This document shows positions 39,701-51,564 of a stretch of 64,000 nt of DNA, in pieces. The position numbers and the translations under genes were made by a program. Numbering within the stretch: position 1 is the stretch's first letter; each line of letters starts with the position of its first letter. The stretch is from Omphiscola glabra (taxonomy: Eukaryota > Mollusca > Gastropoda > Lymnaeidae), in assembly GCA_964017045.1 (NCBI GenBank), contig OZ024809.1, positions 13,398,307 to 13,462,306 of the forward strand. Reading direction: 5' to 3'. The notes under the pieces were generated by a model, which saw nothing but the letters and a program-made list of their open reading frames with translations, was not told the origin of the DNA and searched no databases.

Positions 39701-41324
39701 TACGCCTCAAGTTGTTCGGTATTTACCACTTGAACAGTCGTTTGCGGCAGTGAAATATGGAGGGCGTCCATTGCTTTGGATTATTGAAACCAATATTATA
39801 TCTTGGCTATACCTTAACTCCCTGGTTCCCAACTCACGGGCCAAAACCTCAAATGGAGTTGCGGAGCATATTCTGTGAGGTCACCGAACAAACGAGGAAA
39901 AGTTCTGCTTTTCGTATTAACATTTGTTTATGTTGTGGAGTTGCGTGTAACTTTGTCTCCGTAACATGGGGCTCTCGGCTCAATCAAGGACGAGAACCTG
40001 TGCTTTTAAGTATTCTTTGAAAAAGCAACACAAGCCCCCCTCCCTCCCTTTTGTCTTACCCCCCCGCCCCCACATAAAATACATTTGGCTTTCATTGTTT
40101 ATCTCATCTATTCATTATCACCCCCCCCCTTTCCCCTGGTCTTTAAAAATAAAAACTCCTCTACTACATTACTCCCCCACCCCCTCACTCATGTATCCTC
40201 CCTCACTAATGTATCCACCCCTCACTAATGTACCCCCCTCACTCACCTTAACTCACCAATATGCCTCCTTTCTAATCTGCCAGGTTGTTGTTTTTTCCTT
40301 GCTACTGGTTGTAGATTTTTAGAGGATGATCATGTCTGAAACTGTTTGTGTATAGCAGCTGGAGTCTCTTTGAGGCAGAGGTTCCCAAACTGTTTGCAAT
40401 CACGGCGGTCATACTACATTCAGGTTTTCCCCAAGGCGCCCTATGTCAAATTCTAACAAAATTTATTTTTTCACTTCGCGGCGCCGCGCCTTCCTCCCCC
40501 CCCCCCCCCCTGCTTGTTAGGAAGCCACGGGCTCCTGTGGCGCTGCGGCGCACTTTTTTTAAACATCAGTCTTATGGGGTGTAGACATTCTAAGAATAAA
40601 GACATGCACTTGTTTCATAAGGAGTTGAGCTGTGATCCTTGCAGATGGGGGCGCCAGTGAAGGGAAGAAGGATGAAGGTTTGATGAATTGCACCAAGCAA
40701 GGAGGAAGGAAGTAAATAATCTGACCCCCGTGTCCTAAATTTCCTGGACCCCGGATGTTCAATTTGAATGATCCCACAGGGCGGTGATTATCACATTGGT
40801 GCGTATAGTCTCCAGCTCATATCTTTCCCAAGCAATTGTTAAAACAAGCACTTAGAACGTCTACTTTAAACTGTATATTAGGAACATGCATTATTTGAAA
40901 AAAATCAACCTGGTCCATCTATAATCTATTGGATCGGTACATGAAAAATTTTATTAACAAAACATATACTTTTGAACAATCCTCTCTCTTCTCCCCCCCC
41001 CCCCCCCCCTAATTTTCGTATAGGAGACAAAAAGCGAACATTCATTCGTACTTTGAAAGATCTGTTTAGTAAATAGGCCAAAAACCCTATTCACTGTTGC
41101 CTTGAAAAGGTCACACACTTTATAGGGATCACTTTCTGTCCCCTGGTACACAAAGAAGATATTGCTAATACATCAGTTTCGCTTTACACACTCCGCATAG
41201 TTCTTAGTACACACTGTGTATCTTGTAACGTACATCTCAAGGTTTGAATAAATAGAGATGTAATGATAACAGATGACTTAACGTGCTCTTCGGCCACACC
41301 TTTCTTTATCCGGACACACATCTC
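39701..41324. other. Unassigned DNA with hAT-like fragment
   Basis: CAGAGGTTCCCAAACT at 40376-40391 is a classic hAT-type end, followed by about 170 bp of element-like sequence (CGGCGCCGCGCC ... GTGGCGCTGCGGCG); no right end was found. C-rich sequence lies at 40037-40260 and poly-C runs near 40495 and 40994. No gene is called. Confidence 0.5.
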
Positions 41325-41735
41325 CCTAACTTGGTACATATCTCCCCAACTTGGCACACATATCTCCCTAACTTGGCACACATCTCCCCAACTTGGCACA
41401 CATATCTCCCTAACTTGGTACACATCTCCCTAACTTGGCACACATCTCCCTAACTTGGCACACATCTCCCTAACTTGGTACACATCTCCATAACTTTGTA
41501 CACATCTCCATAACTTGGTACACATCTCCATAACTTTGTACACATCTCCATAACTTTTTACACATCTCCCTAACTTGGTACACATCTCCATAACTTTGTA
41601 CACATATCCATAACTTGGTACACATCTCCATAACTTCTTACACATCTCTCTAACTTGACACACATCTCCCTGACTTGGCTCACATCGCCATAACTTGTCA
41701 CACATCTCCCTAACTTTTTACACAGCTCCCTAACT
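41325..41735. repeat. Minisatellite, 20-bp unit, about 20 copies
   Basis: CACATCTCCCTAACTTGGTA repeats with CATAACTT, GGCA and TTTT variants; copies near 41340-41410 are 20 or 22 bp. Confidence 0.95.
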
Positions 41736-42246
41736 TGGCACCACTACGGAGTTGTACTCGGTTAACTTAACATCACGACCGAATACAAATAACGACTCCA
41801 ACTTTTTGAAACCTTCTTTCACTGAACACTATCAAGCCATCTTTTTTATCGGTAGCCCGACACATTTCCCGAGTACAGACATCTCAGCGATCATCGAGCG
41901 AGCCTGATGGCGAGATAAAAAGAGTTCACACATTTGTCTGCCCCGGGGAAGGTCAAGAGGTGACATCATATCCCTATCCACAGGTCTCAGGATGTCTTGG
42001 TGAGGATCGACTCGGGCTACTTATTCGGGAGACAATATTTCACGACTCCAGATGATATACACGGTTTTTGCGACTCCTCTGCTGAGTGTTTGACTTTTAT
42101 TTTGGATTATTGTTTCTGTTTGACGGTCGTGTTAAACCATGATGTGCGGCCCGCCACGCCAAATAGGGGAAACCGCGGATGCCTGGTCGCAAATTGACGT
42201 GTTCGCTCTTCATTCAATGGACGGAAGAAATCGATTTAAAAAGATA
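41736..42246. other. Unassigned DNA
   Basis: No recognisable domain in the open frames here (for example 41997-42197, +). Confidence 0.5.
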
Positions 42247-42412
42247 AGAGAGGGAGAGAGTGAGAGAGAGAGTGAGAGAGAGAGTGAGTGTGACAGAGAG
42301 AGAGTGGGAGGGAGAGAGATTGAAAGAGAGAGTGAGAGAGATTTAGAGAGAGTGAGAGAGAGAGAGTGAGAGTGAGTGAGAGAGAGAGAGTGAGAGAGAG
42401 AGATTGAGGGAA
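42247..42412. repeat. GA microsatellite
   Basis: GAGAGTGAGAGAGAGAGTGA-type sequence for about 165 bp. Confidence 0.95.
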
Positions 42413-42797
42413 GATAAAATGACGTCACATCAGTTTAGTTTTGCAATTTAACATTTCATTATGTGCATTAAGTATAGATAAGCTACTCTATACAGCATTT
42501 ATTGGCTTTTAATTTCAGTAGTTAATAACTAAGGTGGTTAATGGCATTAATTTATCCTGAGCTTTATTCACCCTTAAACGTTATTTACACCTGAACTTCA
42601 TTTACCATTGAAGTCCAATCACCCTTGATCTTCATAGACTTCTGAGTTAAAGAGCTGAGCCTAACCTCTGAGTCATAGAAGTCGGACACTGAACGTGTGA
42701 CTCCTACGACTCGACAGGTAACACACGGCATTCTGGCTCCCGGTTATGACGTAATGTGACTTTTGCAGGCAAACCCAGGTACACCAATCCCGTAGGA
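42413..42797. other. Unassigned DNA left of the SPIN-like element
   Basis: No gene or array was recognised. The left target duplication of the SPIN-like element, CCGTAGGA, is at 42790-42797. Confidence 0.5.
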
Positions 42798-43000
42798 CAG
42801 CGGTTCTCAACCTGTGGGTCGCGACCCCTTTGGCGGGTTCGCACGACCCTTTCACATGGGTCGCCTAAGACCATCTTAAGCACGCATATACTCTACAGTT
42901 ATAAAGTACTAACAAAAATAATTTTGTGGTTCGGGGGGTCGCCAAATCATGGGGAATCTGGATTACAGGGTCGCCGCATTAGAAAGGCTGAGAACCACTG
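42798..43000. mobile_element. SPIN-like hAT MITE, 203 bp
   Basis: Ends CAGCGGTTCTCAACC and GGCTGAGAACCACTG are inverted repeats. The interior carries GTGGGTCGCGACCCCTTTGG, GGGTCGCCTAAGACCATC, CAAAAATAATTTTGTGGTT and AGGGTCGCCGCATTAG, in the order I recall for non-autonomous SPIN (Space Invaders) elements, and the length of about 200 bp agrees. Flanks CCGTAGGA and CCCTATGA match at 6 of 8, as expected for an ageing 8-bp hAT duplication. SPIN is known for horizontal transfer among vertebrates and some invertebrates, including a pond snail and a blood-feeding bug. The match is from memory of the family and has not been aligned. Confidence 0.88.
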
Positions 43001-43094
43001 CCCTATGAGATCGTGTAGGAAATCAGATCATTTTGTCTTTGGGGTACTACAAAGTGACGAGTCGGTTAAAAAAAATAGTTTCACTCACACGGGA

Positions 43095-43205
43095 CAGGTG
43101 AGAATGGGAGGTAACTGGTGGAGTGGGAGGTAACTGGTGGAGTGGGAGGTAACTGGTTGAGTGGGAGGTAACTGGTGGAGTGGGAGGTGACTCTGGTGGA
43201 GTGGG
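43095..43205. repeat. Minisatellite, 19-bp unit, about 6 copies
   Basis: TGGGAGGTAACTGGTGGAG repeats with minor changes. Confidence 0.93.
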
Positions 43206-43535
43206 AGGGCGGGGGCTCGAAGGGGTGATTGTACGGCGATACTGGCACGTTCGCGTTATCTGACCTGCCGGGTCATTGACAAGGGTAGTGCTTCCTAATT
43301 GGGTGGGGTTGGGGGTCAACTCTCGTGATCTTCGGGTTTGATCACATCTCACGTGATGCTCATTTTGGGATAATCCCCCGGGTCGAGGGTGGTGTAGTGT
43401 AGGGGTGATTGGAAGGCAGATGCTAATGACATTGGCACCAGGCTGGGGTCTTGTGTATGGGCACGGGGTTTCGGGTATGTGGGTAATTTGTTAGTTTAGG
43501 GAAACTAGGTGTTTCACGTCACGTGACGTATTGTA
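43206..43535. other. G-rich unassigned DNA
   Basis: Locally G-rich; no gene or element was recognised. Confidence 0.5.
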
Positions 43536-43860
43536 TATGATTTCCCCGATGGACATGATTTCCCTGCTGGACATGATGTCCCATGATCTATATGAAATCC
43601 CTGCTTGAAACGGTTTCCAATGCTATAGATGATTTCTCATGATGTATAGGATTTCCCACGGTGTATATGATTTCGTCCTGCGACATTGTGACGGACGGAT
43701 TCCAGCAAGAATTTTTTTAATTTCCCATGATGTATTTAATTTCCCATGATGCATCTGATTTCACATGATGTATATGATTTCACATGATGTGCATGAATTC
43801 CTGCTGGACATGATTTCCCGTGATGTTCATGATTTCCCATGATGTTCACAGAGTTTAATG
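43536..43860. repeat. Degenerate ATGATTTCCC repeat
   Basis: ATGATTTCCCATGATGTATA-type sequence recurs about 14 times at 17-35 bp spacing. Confidence 0.75.
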
Positions 43861-43934
43861 GAAGTTGAGACTCCGATTCGATAGTAACAGACACAGTGAC
43901 TTGCTAGCACATGCTAAACTACTGACCATGATAG

Positions 43935-44555
43935 GTACACGTCACTGGTTTATAGATGGCCATATGTCTTTGGTTTATAGATGGCCACATGTCACTGGTT
44001 TATAGATGGCCACAAGTCTGTGGTTTATAGATGGCCACAAGTCACTGGTTTATAGATGGCCACATGTCACTGGTTTATAGATGGCCACAAGTCTGTGGTT
44101 TATAGATGGCCACAAGTCACTGGTTTATAGATGGCCACAAGTCTGTGGTTTATAGATGGCCACAAGTCACTGGTTTATAGATGGCCACATGTCACTGGTT
44201 TATAGATGGCCACAAGTCTGTGGTTTATAGATGGCCACAAGTCACTGGTTTATAGATGGCCACATGTCACTGGTTTATAGATGGCCACAAGTCTGTGGTT
44301 TATAGATGGCCACAAGTCACTGGTTTATAGATGGCCACATGTCACTGGTTTATAGATGACCACAAGTCACTGGTTTATAGATGGCCACATGTCACTGGTT
44401 TATAGATGGCCACAAGTCTGTGGTTTATAGATGGCCACAAGTCACTGGTTTATAGATGGCCACAATTCTGTGGTTTATAGATGGCCACAAAGTCCTGTTG
44501 TGGTTTATAGATGGCTACAAATCTGTGGTTTATAGTTGGCCCCGTTCAAGTGCCA
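43935..44555. repeat. Minisatellite, 25-bp unit with 75-bp higher-order period
   Basis: GGTTTATAGATGGCCACAAG plus TCACT or TCTGT. Copies follow the order ATGTCACT, AAGTCTGT, AAGTCACT several times, a trimeric higher-order repeat. About 24 copies. Confidence 0.96.
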
Positions 44556-45095
44556 TGTAGATGGCCATTTAACACTGGTTTTATAAGTTTACCCCTCCCT
44601 CACACACACATTGTCCGACCCACATCGCCGCCTATGCCTACTGAGGCTATTCTGTGACTCTGAGTCAGAATTCACGTGCCAGGATCGATGACCTATATTC
44701 GGGCAACGTCTGTCAAACTTAACCCTCGAAAGGGCTTCTGGGAGGGCGGGAAACAGTTGCTTTCGTGCGCCTTTTATTTCACCCCGTCCACACTCATAAC
44801 GTTGGGCGTGCTGCAAAACAAAACAAACCCGACATATTGTGGACGTGTAAGAGCTTTCCTTTGAATAGACTCCACGGAAAGCGCTTGGTTTTACGACGGG
44901 TTCAACGTAACGAGAGCTTCTCACATGACATTCCTTTGAACAAAATGGAACTGGCTAAAAAAAAAAAAGTTAAAGTTTTATTTTAAAATTCCGTGTCTTA
45001 GTTCGACTTGTTTACCAGGTATCAAAGTCTAATTGGAGTCCAACGCCAATACTAGTTGTTTTCTGACTCAGAAAAGCAGCAGGCGTGCAGGGTGG
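44556..45095. other. Unassigned DNA
   Basis: No domain is recognisable in short frames at 44.59-44.99 kb. Confidence 0.45.
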
Positions 45096-46740
45096 ATTGT
45101 AGGATAAAAAGTCACAGGAAAAAAAGTCACAAGAAAAAAAAGGCACCGGAAATAAAGTCACAGAAAAAAAGTCACAAAATATGTTTCATAAATAAGCATA
45201 AATAAAATTAACAACAAATACTCCTACACGAATAAATGGCTCTTGACCAAACTTAGTATACATAAAGATGATTATCCATATTCAAATACCGAAGGTTACT
45301 GAACTCATAATATTCATTAGCCCCCCCCTCCCCCCGTGGGGGGCGCATTTTATTTTTCCTTATATGAGCTATATAAATACCAATATGCGTAATACTCTTA
45401 CATGATTAGATGGGGCGGTGATGAAGGGGGTCGTGATCCAAATGGGATCCCAAGCGGGATACAAATAGGATCCCAAATGGGATCCGATTTGGAAACGGGA
45501 TCCCGATCGGGTTTTCAGTTGGGAGCGGTAACTCATTGGGGCTGGATTACAATGGGATATGGGATCTCAATGTTGTCGAGATCCCGATGGGATATGGGAT
45601 TCCATTAGGAAACGGGATGTCACCACTCTTGTCAGAATTTATTTATGATATCTGATGACTGAATGCTTCTGTGACTTTTTTTCCTGTGACTTTTTTTCCT
45701 GTGACTTTATTTCATGTGACTTTATTTTCTGTGACTTTTACATGGGTTTGGGATCCCAATGGAGTCGGGATCCCAATGGCGTCGAGATCCCAAATAGGGT
45801 TGTGATCCCAATGAGATCCTTTTCTGGAAAGGGATACCAATCGCGAATGGGACCCAATTACAGTTGGGATCCCAATGGCGTCAAAATATCAATGGGTTCA
45901 GGATACCAATGGGATCCTTTAGGGAAAGTGATCCCAATCAGGATCGGTATCCCAATGTGGTCGGGATTTTAATGGGGTCAAAATCCCCATTTGGAAACGG
46001 GATCCCCAAACGGGATCCCAATCGGGATCAGGATCCCAATGAGATCCTTTTAGGGAAAGGGATCCCACTCGAGATCGGGATCCAGTTGGGGTCGGAATCT
46101 CAATGGGGTCAGTATCCCAATGGCACCCTTTTAAGGAAAGGGATCCAAACCGGGATCGGTATCCCAATGGGGTCGGTATCACAATGGGATCCGATTTGGA
46201 AACGGGATCCCGATCGGGTTCTCAGTCGGGATCGGTAACTCATGGGGGGCTGAATTACAATCCCAGTGTGGTCAGGATCCCGATGGGAAATGGGATCCCA
46301 TTAGGAAACGGGATCCCACCACTCACTCTTTTCAGAATTTATTTATGATTTCTGATGGCTTAATGGTTCTGCGACTTTATTTCCTGTGACTTTATTTCCT
46401 AGCGAAATATGGACTTTTTTCCGTGACTTTTTTTCCTGTGACTTTTTTTCCTGTGACTTTATTTCCTAGCGAAATATGGACTTTTTTCCGTGACTTTTTT
46501 TCCTGTGACTTTTTTTCCTGTGACTTTTTTTCCTGTGACTTTATTTCCTAGCGAAATATGGACTTTTTTCCGTGACTTTTTTTCCTGTGACTTTTTTTCC
46601 TGTGACTTTATTTCCTAGCGAAATATGGACTTTTTTCCGTGACTTTTTTTCCTGTGACTTTATTTCCTGTGACTTTATTTCCTAGCGAAATATGGACTTT
46701 TTTCCGTGACTTTTTTTCCTGTGACTTTTTTTCCGCTCAC
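45096..46740. repeat. Composite repeat: GTGACTTTTTTTCC arrays flanking a GGGATCC-rich core
   Basis: AAAGTCACAGGAAAAA-type repeats at 45100-45180 face inverted TTTCCTGTGACTTT repeats at 45668-45740 and 46362-46735. Between them lie dozens of GGGATCCCAATGGG-type words at irregular spacing (45410-45620, 45745-46320). In the last array a longer unit containing TAGCGAAATATGGACTTTTT recurs five times. No transposase or gene is visible. Confidence 0.85.
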
Positions 46741-47805
46741 CGCAGGGTGAACCCCATGAGTGCAGTGAGATTATCTCGGCGTTACATAGATATATACATA
46801 TAGATAAGGAAGAGTTCTTAGATGCTACGGAAGTGTTGTCTCCCGATAAACATGTTGGGTAAATTCCAAGAATTAGTTCCGCGATGTTTCACACGGCCGC
46901 CATCTTGGTTGCCGCGACCCGTAAAATTAAGAATGAAACGTTAAATAATAATGAAAAAAAAAATCCTAAATGTATCCCTAAACCTAAACTGAACCCTAAA
47001 TCTATCCCTAAACATAACCTGAACCCTAAATGTATCCCTAAACCTTTAAAAAAAATATATCCCTAAAACTAACCTGAACCCTAAACAATCATGCTGGGCA
47101 CTAATAGTGTGAAATAGCCACATGTTGTTGTCCGGGATTAAATGCATTCTCCCCTTGGCTCTGCAGAGACCTGTTTAGTTTCCCCGACAATAGTTAAGAG
47201 TCGACTCTGGCGTGTTCGTCATAGTTTTCACTGGATTCGAGGATTTCTGCCGTGCTTCTACACAGCTGATTTTTCTGACCGAGTAGCTGCAACCCCCCCC
47301 CCCCCTTTTTTTCCTCCCAACAACAACAACAAAAAAACCCGTTCGTGTAACGCTCTCCTACATCTTTACCCGGCCAAACAAAATATCACGTGAGTCTATT
47401 TATAGAATTGTGCGCTTGTAGTGCACTTGTCTAGATTAAGCCAACGCTGGGGAGAGAAAGAGAGGCGGGTGGAACTGGTGGTTGGATGGATGTGGTTAGT
47501 GAGGGTGGAGCTGGTGGTTGGCTAGATGTGCTAGGCTTTGGGAAGTGAGTGGAGGGTGGAGAGGAATAGTTGATGTTGTATAAGGGGGTGGGCTTTTTGT
47601 GTGGTTGGAGGAGAGGAATAGTGGGGCTTCGGGAATTTTGGTTGATGAAGAGGTGGTATGTTAGGGGGTGGGGGAGCAATGGGGTGGATGATGCAGAGAA
47701 ACAGTGGCGTTTTGTTCTGGGGTTTCGTGGGCGTGGCCTTCGGTGTTATTTGTTTTGTTTCTCTCAGTGTTTCTCTTTTTTTGTTTTCGTTGAGATAGTC
47801 GGTCT
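46741..47805. other. Intergenic DNA with YY1-like site and CCCTAA-rich repeat
   Basis: GCCGCCATCTTG at 46896-46907 is a textbook YY1 site in a locally CpG-containing patch. 46960-47095 has about five degenerate copies of AACCCTAAATCTATCCCTAA-type sequence. 47420-47690 is GT-rich and low-complexity (GGTGGAGCTGGTGGTTGG). Confidence 0.55.
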
Positions 47806-49790
47806 CCTTGCAGATGATCTAAGCCCAAGGTAGCACATTGGAGATAGACGCTCTCCTTGGAGATGATCTAAGCCCAAGGTAGCACATTGGAGATAGACGC
47901 TTTCCTTGGAGATGATCTAAGCCCAAGGTAGCACATTGGAGATAGACGCTCTCCTGGGAGATGATCTAAGCCCAAGGTAGCACTTTGGAGATAGATGCTC
48001 TCCTGGGAGATGATCTAAGCCCAAGGTAGCACATTGGAGATAGACGCTCTCCTTGGAGATGATCTATGCCCAAGGGAGCACATTGGAGATAGACGCTCTC
48101 CTGTGAGATGATCTAAGCCCAAGGTAGCATATTGGAGATAGACGCTCTCCTTGGAGATGATCTAAACCCAAGGTAGCACATTTGAGATAGACGCTCTCCT
48201 GGGAGATGATCTAAGCCCAAGGTAGCACTTTGGAGATAGACGCTCTCCTGGGAGATGATCTAAGCCCAAGGTAGCACATTGGAGATAGTCGCTCTCATTG
48301 GAGATGATCTAAGACCAAGGTAGCACAATGGAGATAGACGCCCTCCTTGGAGATGATCTAAGCTCAAGGTAGCACTTTGGAGATAGACGCTCTCCTTGGA
48401 GATGATCTAAGCCCAAGGTAGCACATTGGAGATAGACGCTCTCATTGGAGATGATCTAAACCCAAGGTAGCACATTTGAGATAGACGCTCTCCTGGGAGA
48501 TGATCTAAGCCCAAGGTAGCACTTTGGAGATAGACGCTCTCCTGGGAGATGATCTAAGCCCAAGATAGCACATTGGAGATAGTCGCTCTCATTGGAGATG
48601 ATCTAAGCCCAAGGTAGCACATTGGAGATAGACGCCCTCCTTGGAGATGATCTAAGCTCAAGGTAACACATTGGAGATAGACGCTCTCCTTGGGGATGAT
48701 CTAAGCCCAAGGTAGCACATTTGAGATAGACGCTCTCCTTGGAGATGATCTATGTCCTAGGGAGCACATTGGAGATAGACGCTCTCCTGTGAGATGATCT
48801 AAGCCCAAGGTAGCACATTGGAGATAGACGCTCTCATTGGAGATGATCTAAGCCCAAGGTAGCACATTGGAGATAGACGCTCTCCTGTGAGATGATCTAA
48901 GCCCAAGGTAGCACATTGGAGATAGACGCTCTCCTCTGAGATGATCTATGTCCTAGGGAGCACATTGGAGATAGACGCTCTCCTTTGAGATGCTCTAAGC
49001 CCAAGGTAGCACATTGGAGATAGACGCTCTCCTGTGAGATGATCTATGTCCTAGCGAGCACATTGGAGATAGACGCTCTCCTGTGAGATGATCTAAGCCC
49101 AAAGTAGCACATTGGAGATAGACGCTCTCATTGGAGATGATCTAAGCCCAAGGTAGCACATTGGAGATAGACGCTCTCCTGTGAGATGATCTAAGCCCAA
49201 GGTAGCACATTGGAGATAGACGCTCTCCTGTGAGATGATCCATGTCCTAGGGAGCACATTGGAGATAGACGCTCTCCTGTGATATGATCTATGTCCTAGG
49301 GAGCACATTGGAGATAGACGCTCTCCTGTGAGATGATCTAAGCCCAAGGTAGCACATTGGAGATATACGCTCACCTGTGAGATGATCTATGTCCTATGGA
49401 GCACATTGGAGATAGACGCTCTCCTGTGAGATGATCTAAGCCCAAGGTAGCACATTGGAGATAGACGCTTTCCTGTGAGATGATCTAAGCCCAAGGTAGC
49501 ACATTGGAGATAGACGCTCTCCTGTGAGATGATCTATGTCCTAGGGAGCACATTGGAGATAGACGCTCTCCTGTGAGATGATCTAAGCCCAAGGAAGCAC
49601 ATTGGAGATAGACGCTCTCCTGTGAGATGATTTATGTCCTAGGGAGCACATTGGAGATAGACGCTCTCCTGTGAGATGATCTAAGCCCAAGGTAGCACAT
49701 TGGAGATAGACGCTCTCCTGTGAGATTATCTAAGCCCAAGGTAGCACATTGGAGATAGACGCTCTGATTGGAGATGATCTAAGCCCAAGC
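47806..49790. repeat. Minisatellite, 49-bp unit, about 40 copies
   Basis: GAGATGATCTAAGCCCAAGG then TAGCACATTGGAGATAGACG and CTCTCC recurs every 49 bp. Two main variants coexist: AAGCCCAAGGTAG, and ATGTCCTAGGGAG, which appears only right of about 48740 and alternates with the first. Confidence 0.98.
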
Positions 49791-50511
49791 AGAATGTTAC
49801 CCATTTACATAACCGCTTCATAATTTATAAATGTGACTTGCCTGTGATGGACCAGTTCTGAATGTATTCCGTTCGTTGGACCGTTTGATCAATCGAACTC
49901 TTATATTTTCGTCTTCGACGGAAGGTCGTTTTTGTGTGTAACTTATCTCCTTCATGCATTTATCACAGTCAAACACTCTTATAAATATAACCGGTTTCCT
50001 GACAATGAATGTATCACCCGCTCAGACATCTCTTTAGGTAGCCTGTTGAAATAAGTTGTAACATCGCTGCGACATCTCTTTAGGTAGCCTGTTCAAATAT
50101 GTTGTAACATCGCTGAGACATCTCTTTGGGTAGCCTATTCACGTCGCGTAGACATCTCTTCGGGGTAGCCTATTCACATCGCCGAGACATGTCTTTGGGT
50201 GGCCTTTTCTTATTACTGAGACGTATCTTTCACGTAGCCTTTTTAAATAAGACGCCAAGTATTTGCAAATAAGCTTCCTTGAACTCCCTTACATTTCCAG
50301 CCCAAGTAAAGTTGGATGTTTGCCAATATCGCGCTTGAAGAGAATCCCCCCCCCCCCCATCATAAATTGAAATTGAACATGATTTCTTTGAAGCTGTAAA
50401 TTCATGCAATTTGATTTTAGCAACTATTTAGGATGAATAAAATATTTTGTGCTGGGAGTTTTTATTTTATAATTATAAATAATAAGTTGTGGCTTTAAAA
50501 ATCAAATAAAG
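49791..50511. other. Degenerate repeat and unassigned DNA
   Basis: GACATCTCTTTAGGTAGCCT recurs about five times from 50022 to 50240 at 45-58 bp spacing. Poly-C lies at 50347-50358. The rest is unassigned. Confidence 0.6.
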
Positions 50512-51159
50512 CGCGGGTCCTCAAACTACGGGGTCCGCGGGCCAGATCTGGAACTGCCAGTGCCACTCTGGCCCACCTGGCCGGCCGTAAGGATACCCGG
50601 CTGGCAGCGACAGATATGAAACCAGACATTGATCTTATTATTAACAAGACTTACCTTTGAAATGCTACTAAGTTACATTGGATATATTTTTTTCATTTTA
50701 ATTTTTGTTTTTACCTCACTACAAACGAAATATGTGCAGTGTGCAAAGAATTGAAATATGTGCAGTGTGCAAAGAATTGAAATATTTGCAGTGTGCAAAG
50801 AATTGAAATATGTTCAGTGTGCAAAGAATTGAAATATGTGCAGGGTGCAAAGAATTGAAATATGTGCAGGGTGCAAAGAATTGAAATATGTGCAGTGTGC
50901 AAAGAATTGAAATCTGTGCAGTGTGCAAAGAATTGAGATATGTGCTGTGTGCAAAGAATTGAGATATGTGCTGTGTGCAAAGAATTGAGATATGTGCTGT
51001 GTGCAAAGAATTGAGATGTGTGCTGTGCGCAAAGAATTGTAATGTATGCATTGTGCACACAGTTCGTTAATATTTTTTTAAAACTATTGCCCAGCCCCCG
51101 ACAGTGTCTGAAAAAAACTGATCCGGCCCCTTGTTAATAATAATAATTGAGTACCCCTG
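50512..51159. mobile_element. hAT-type element carrying an internal minisatellite
   Basis: The left end CGCGGGTCCTCAAACTACGG continues into GGCCAGATCTGGAACTGCC. The right end CCGGCCCC...AATTGAGTACCCCTG gives, in reverse, CAGGGGTACTCAATT, so the ends are imperfect inverted repeats of the widespread hAT CAGGGGTCCTCAA type. Flanks AAATAAAG (50504-50511) and ATTTAAAG (51160-51167) match at 6 of 8. Confidence 0.75.
50727..51055. repeat. Minisatellite inside hAT element, 26-bp unit, about 12 copies
   Basis: GTGCAAAGAATTGAAATATG plus TGCAGT repeats every 26 bp, with a switch from GAAATATGTGCAG to GAGATATGTGCTG in the right third. Confidence 0.96.
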
Positions 51160-51339
51160 ATTTAAAGCCCCAAGAAGTATCAAAGAGCTCATCATAAATT
51201 CCGCTTCAAAGCCATGATTACTTTAAAAAAAAAAAAATTAAAAATCGTAAGAAGGAAGCAGAAAAAGTTGGTGGTGTTTTATGATGCCTGCAGGTGATAA
51301 GTGAGTGTTTTTTTTAAAGTGTTAGTAAACATAAACCGG

Positions 51340-51530
51340 CTACAAAGGACACACTGGATAGTAAGGACACACTGGATAGTAAGGACACACTGGATAGTAA
51401 GGACACACTGGATAGTTATGACACACTGGATAGTAAGGACACACTGGATAGTAAGGACACACTGGATAGTTATGACACACTGGATAGTAAGGACACACTG
51501 GATAGTAAGGACACACTGGATAGTAATTGT
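51340..51530. repeat. Minisatellite, 18-bp unit, about 10 copies
   Basis: GGACACACTGGATAGTAA repeats, with TTATGAC replacing TAAGGAC in every fourth or third copy. Confidence 0.96.
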
Positions 51531-51564
51531 AAAAGTGTTTGACTGCGATAAAGCTTTAAAAATC

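Noticed and set aside
39757..40020. An 87-codon plus-strand frame
   Set aside because: Part of it (CCTGGTTCCCAACTCACGGG) resembles hAT element ends; no protein domain is visible.
40376..40560. A complete hAT MITE beginning CAGAGGTTCCCAAACT
   Set aside because: No matching right terminus or target duplication was found, so it is reported only as a fragment.
46960..47095. Interstitial telomere repeat
   Set aside because: CCCTAA words occur, but in a degenerate unit of about 30 bp with other sequence between them; there is no run of pure hexamers.
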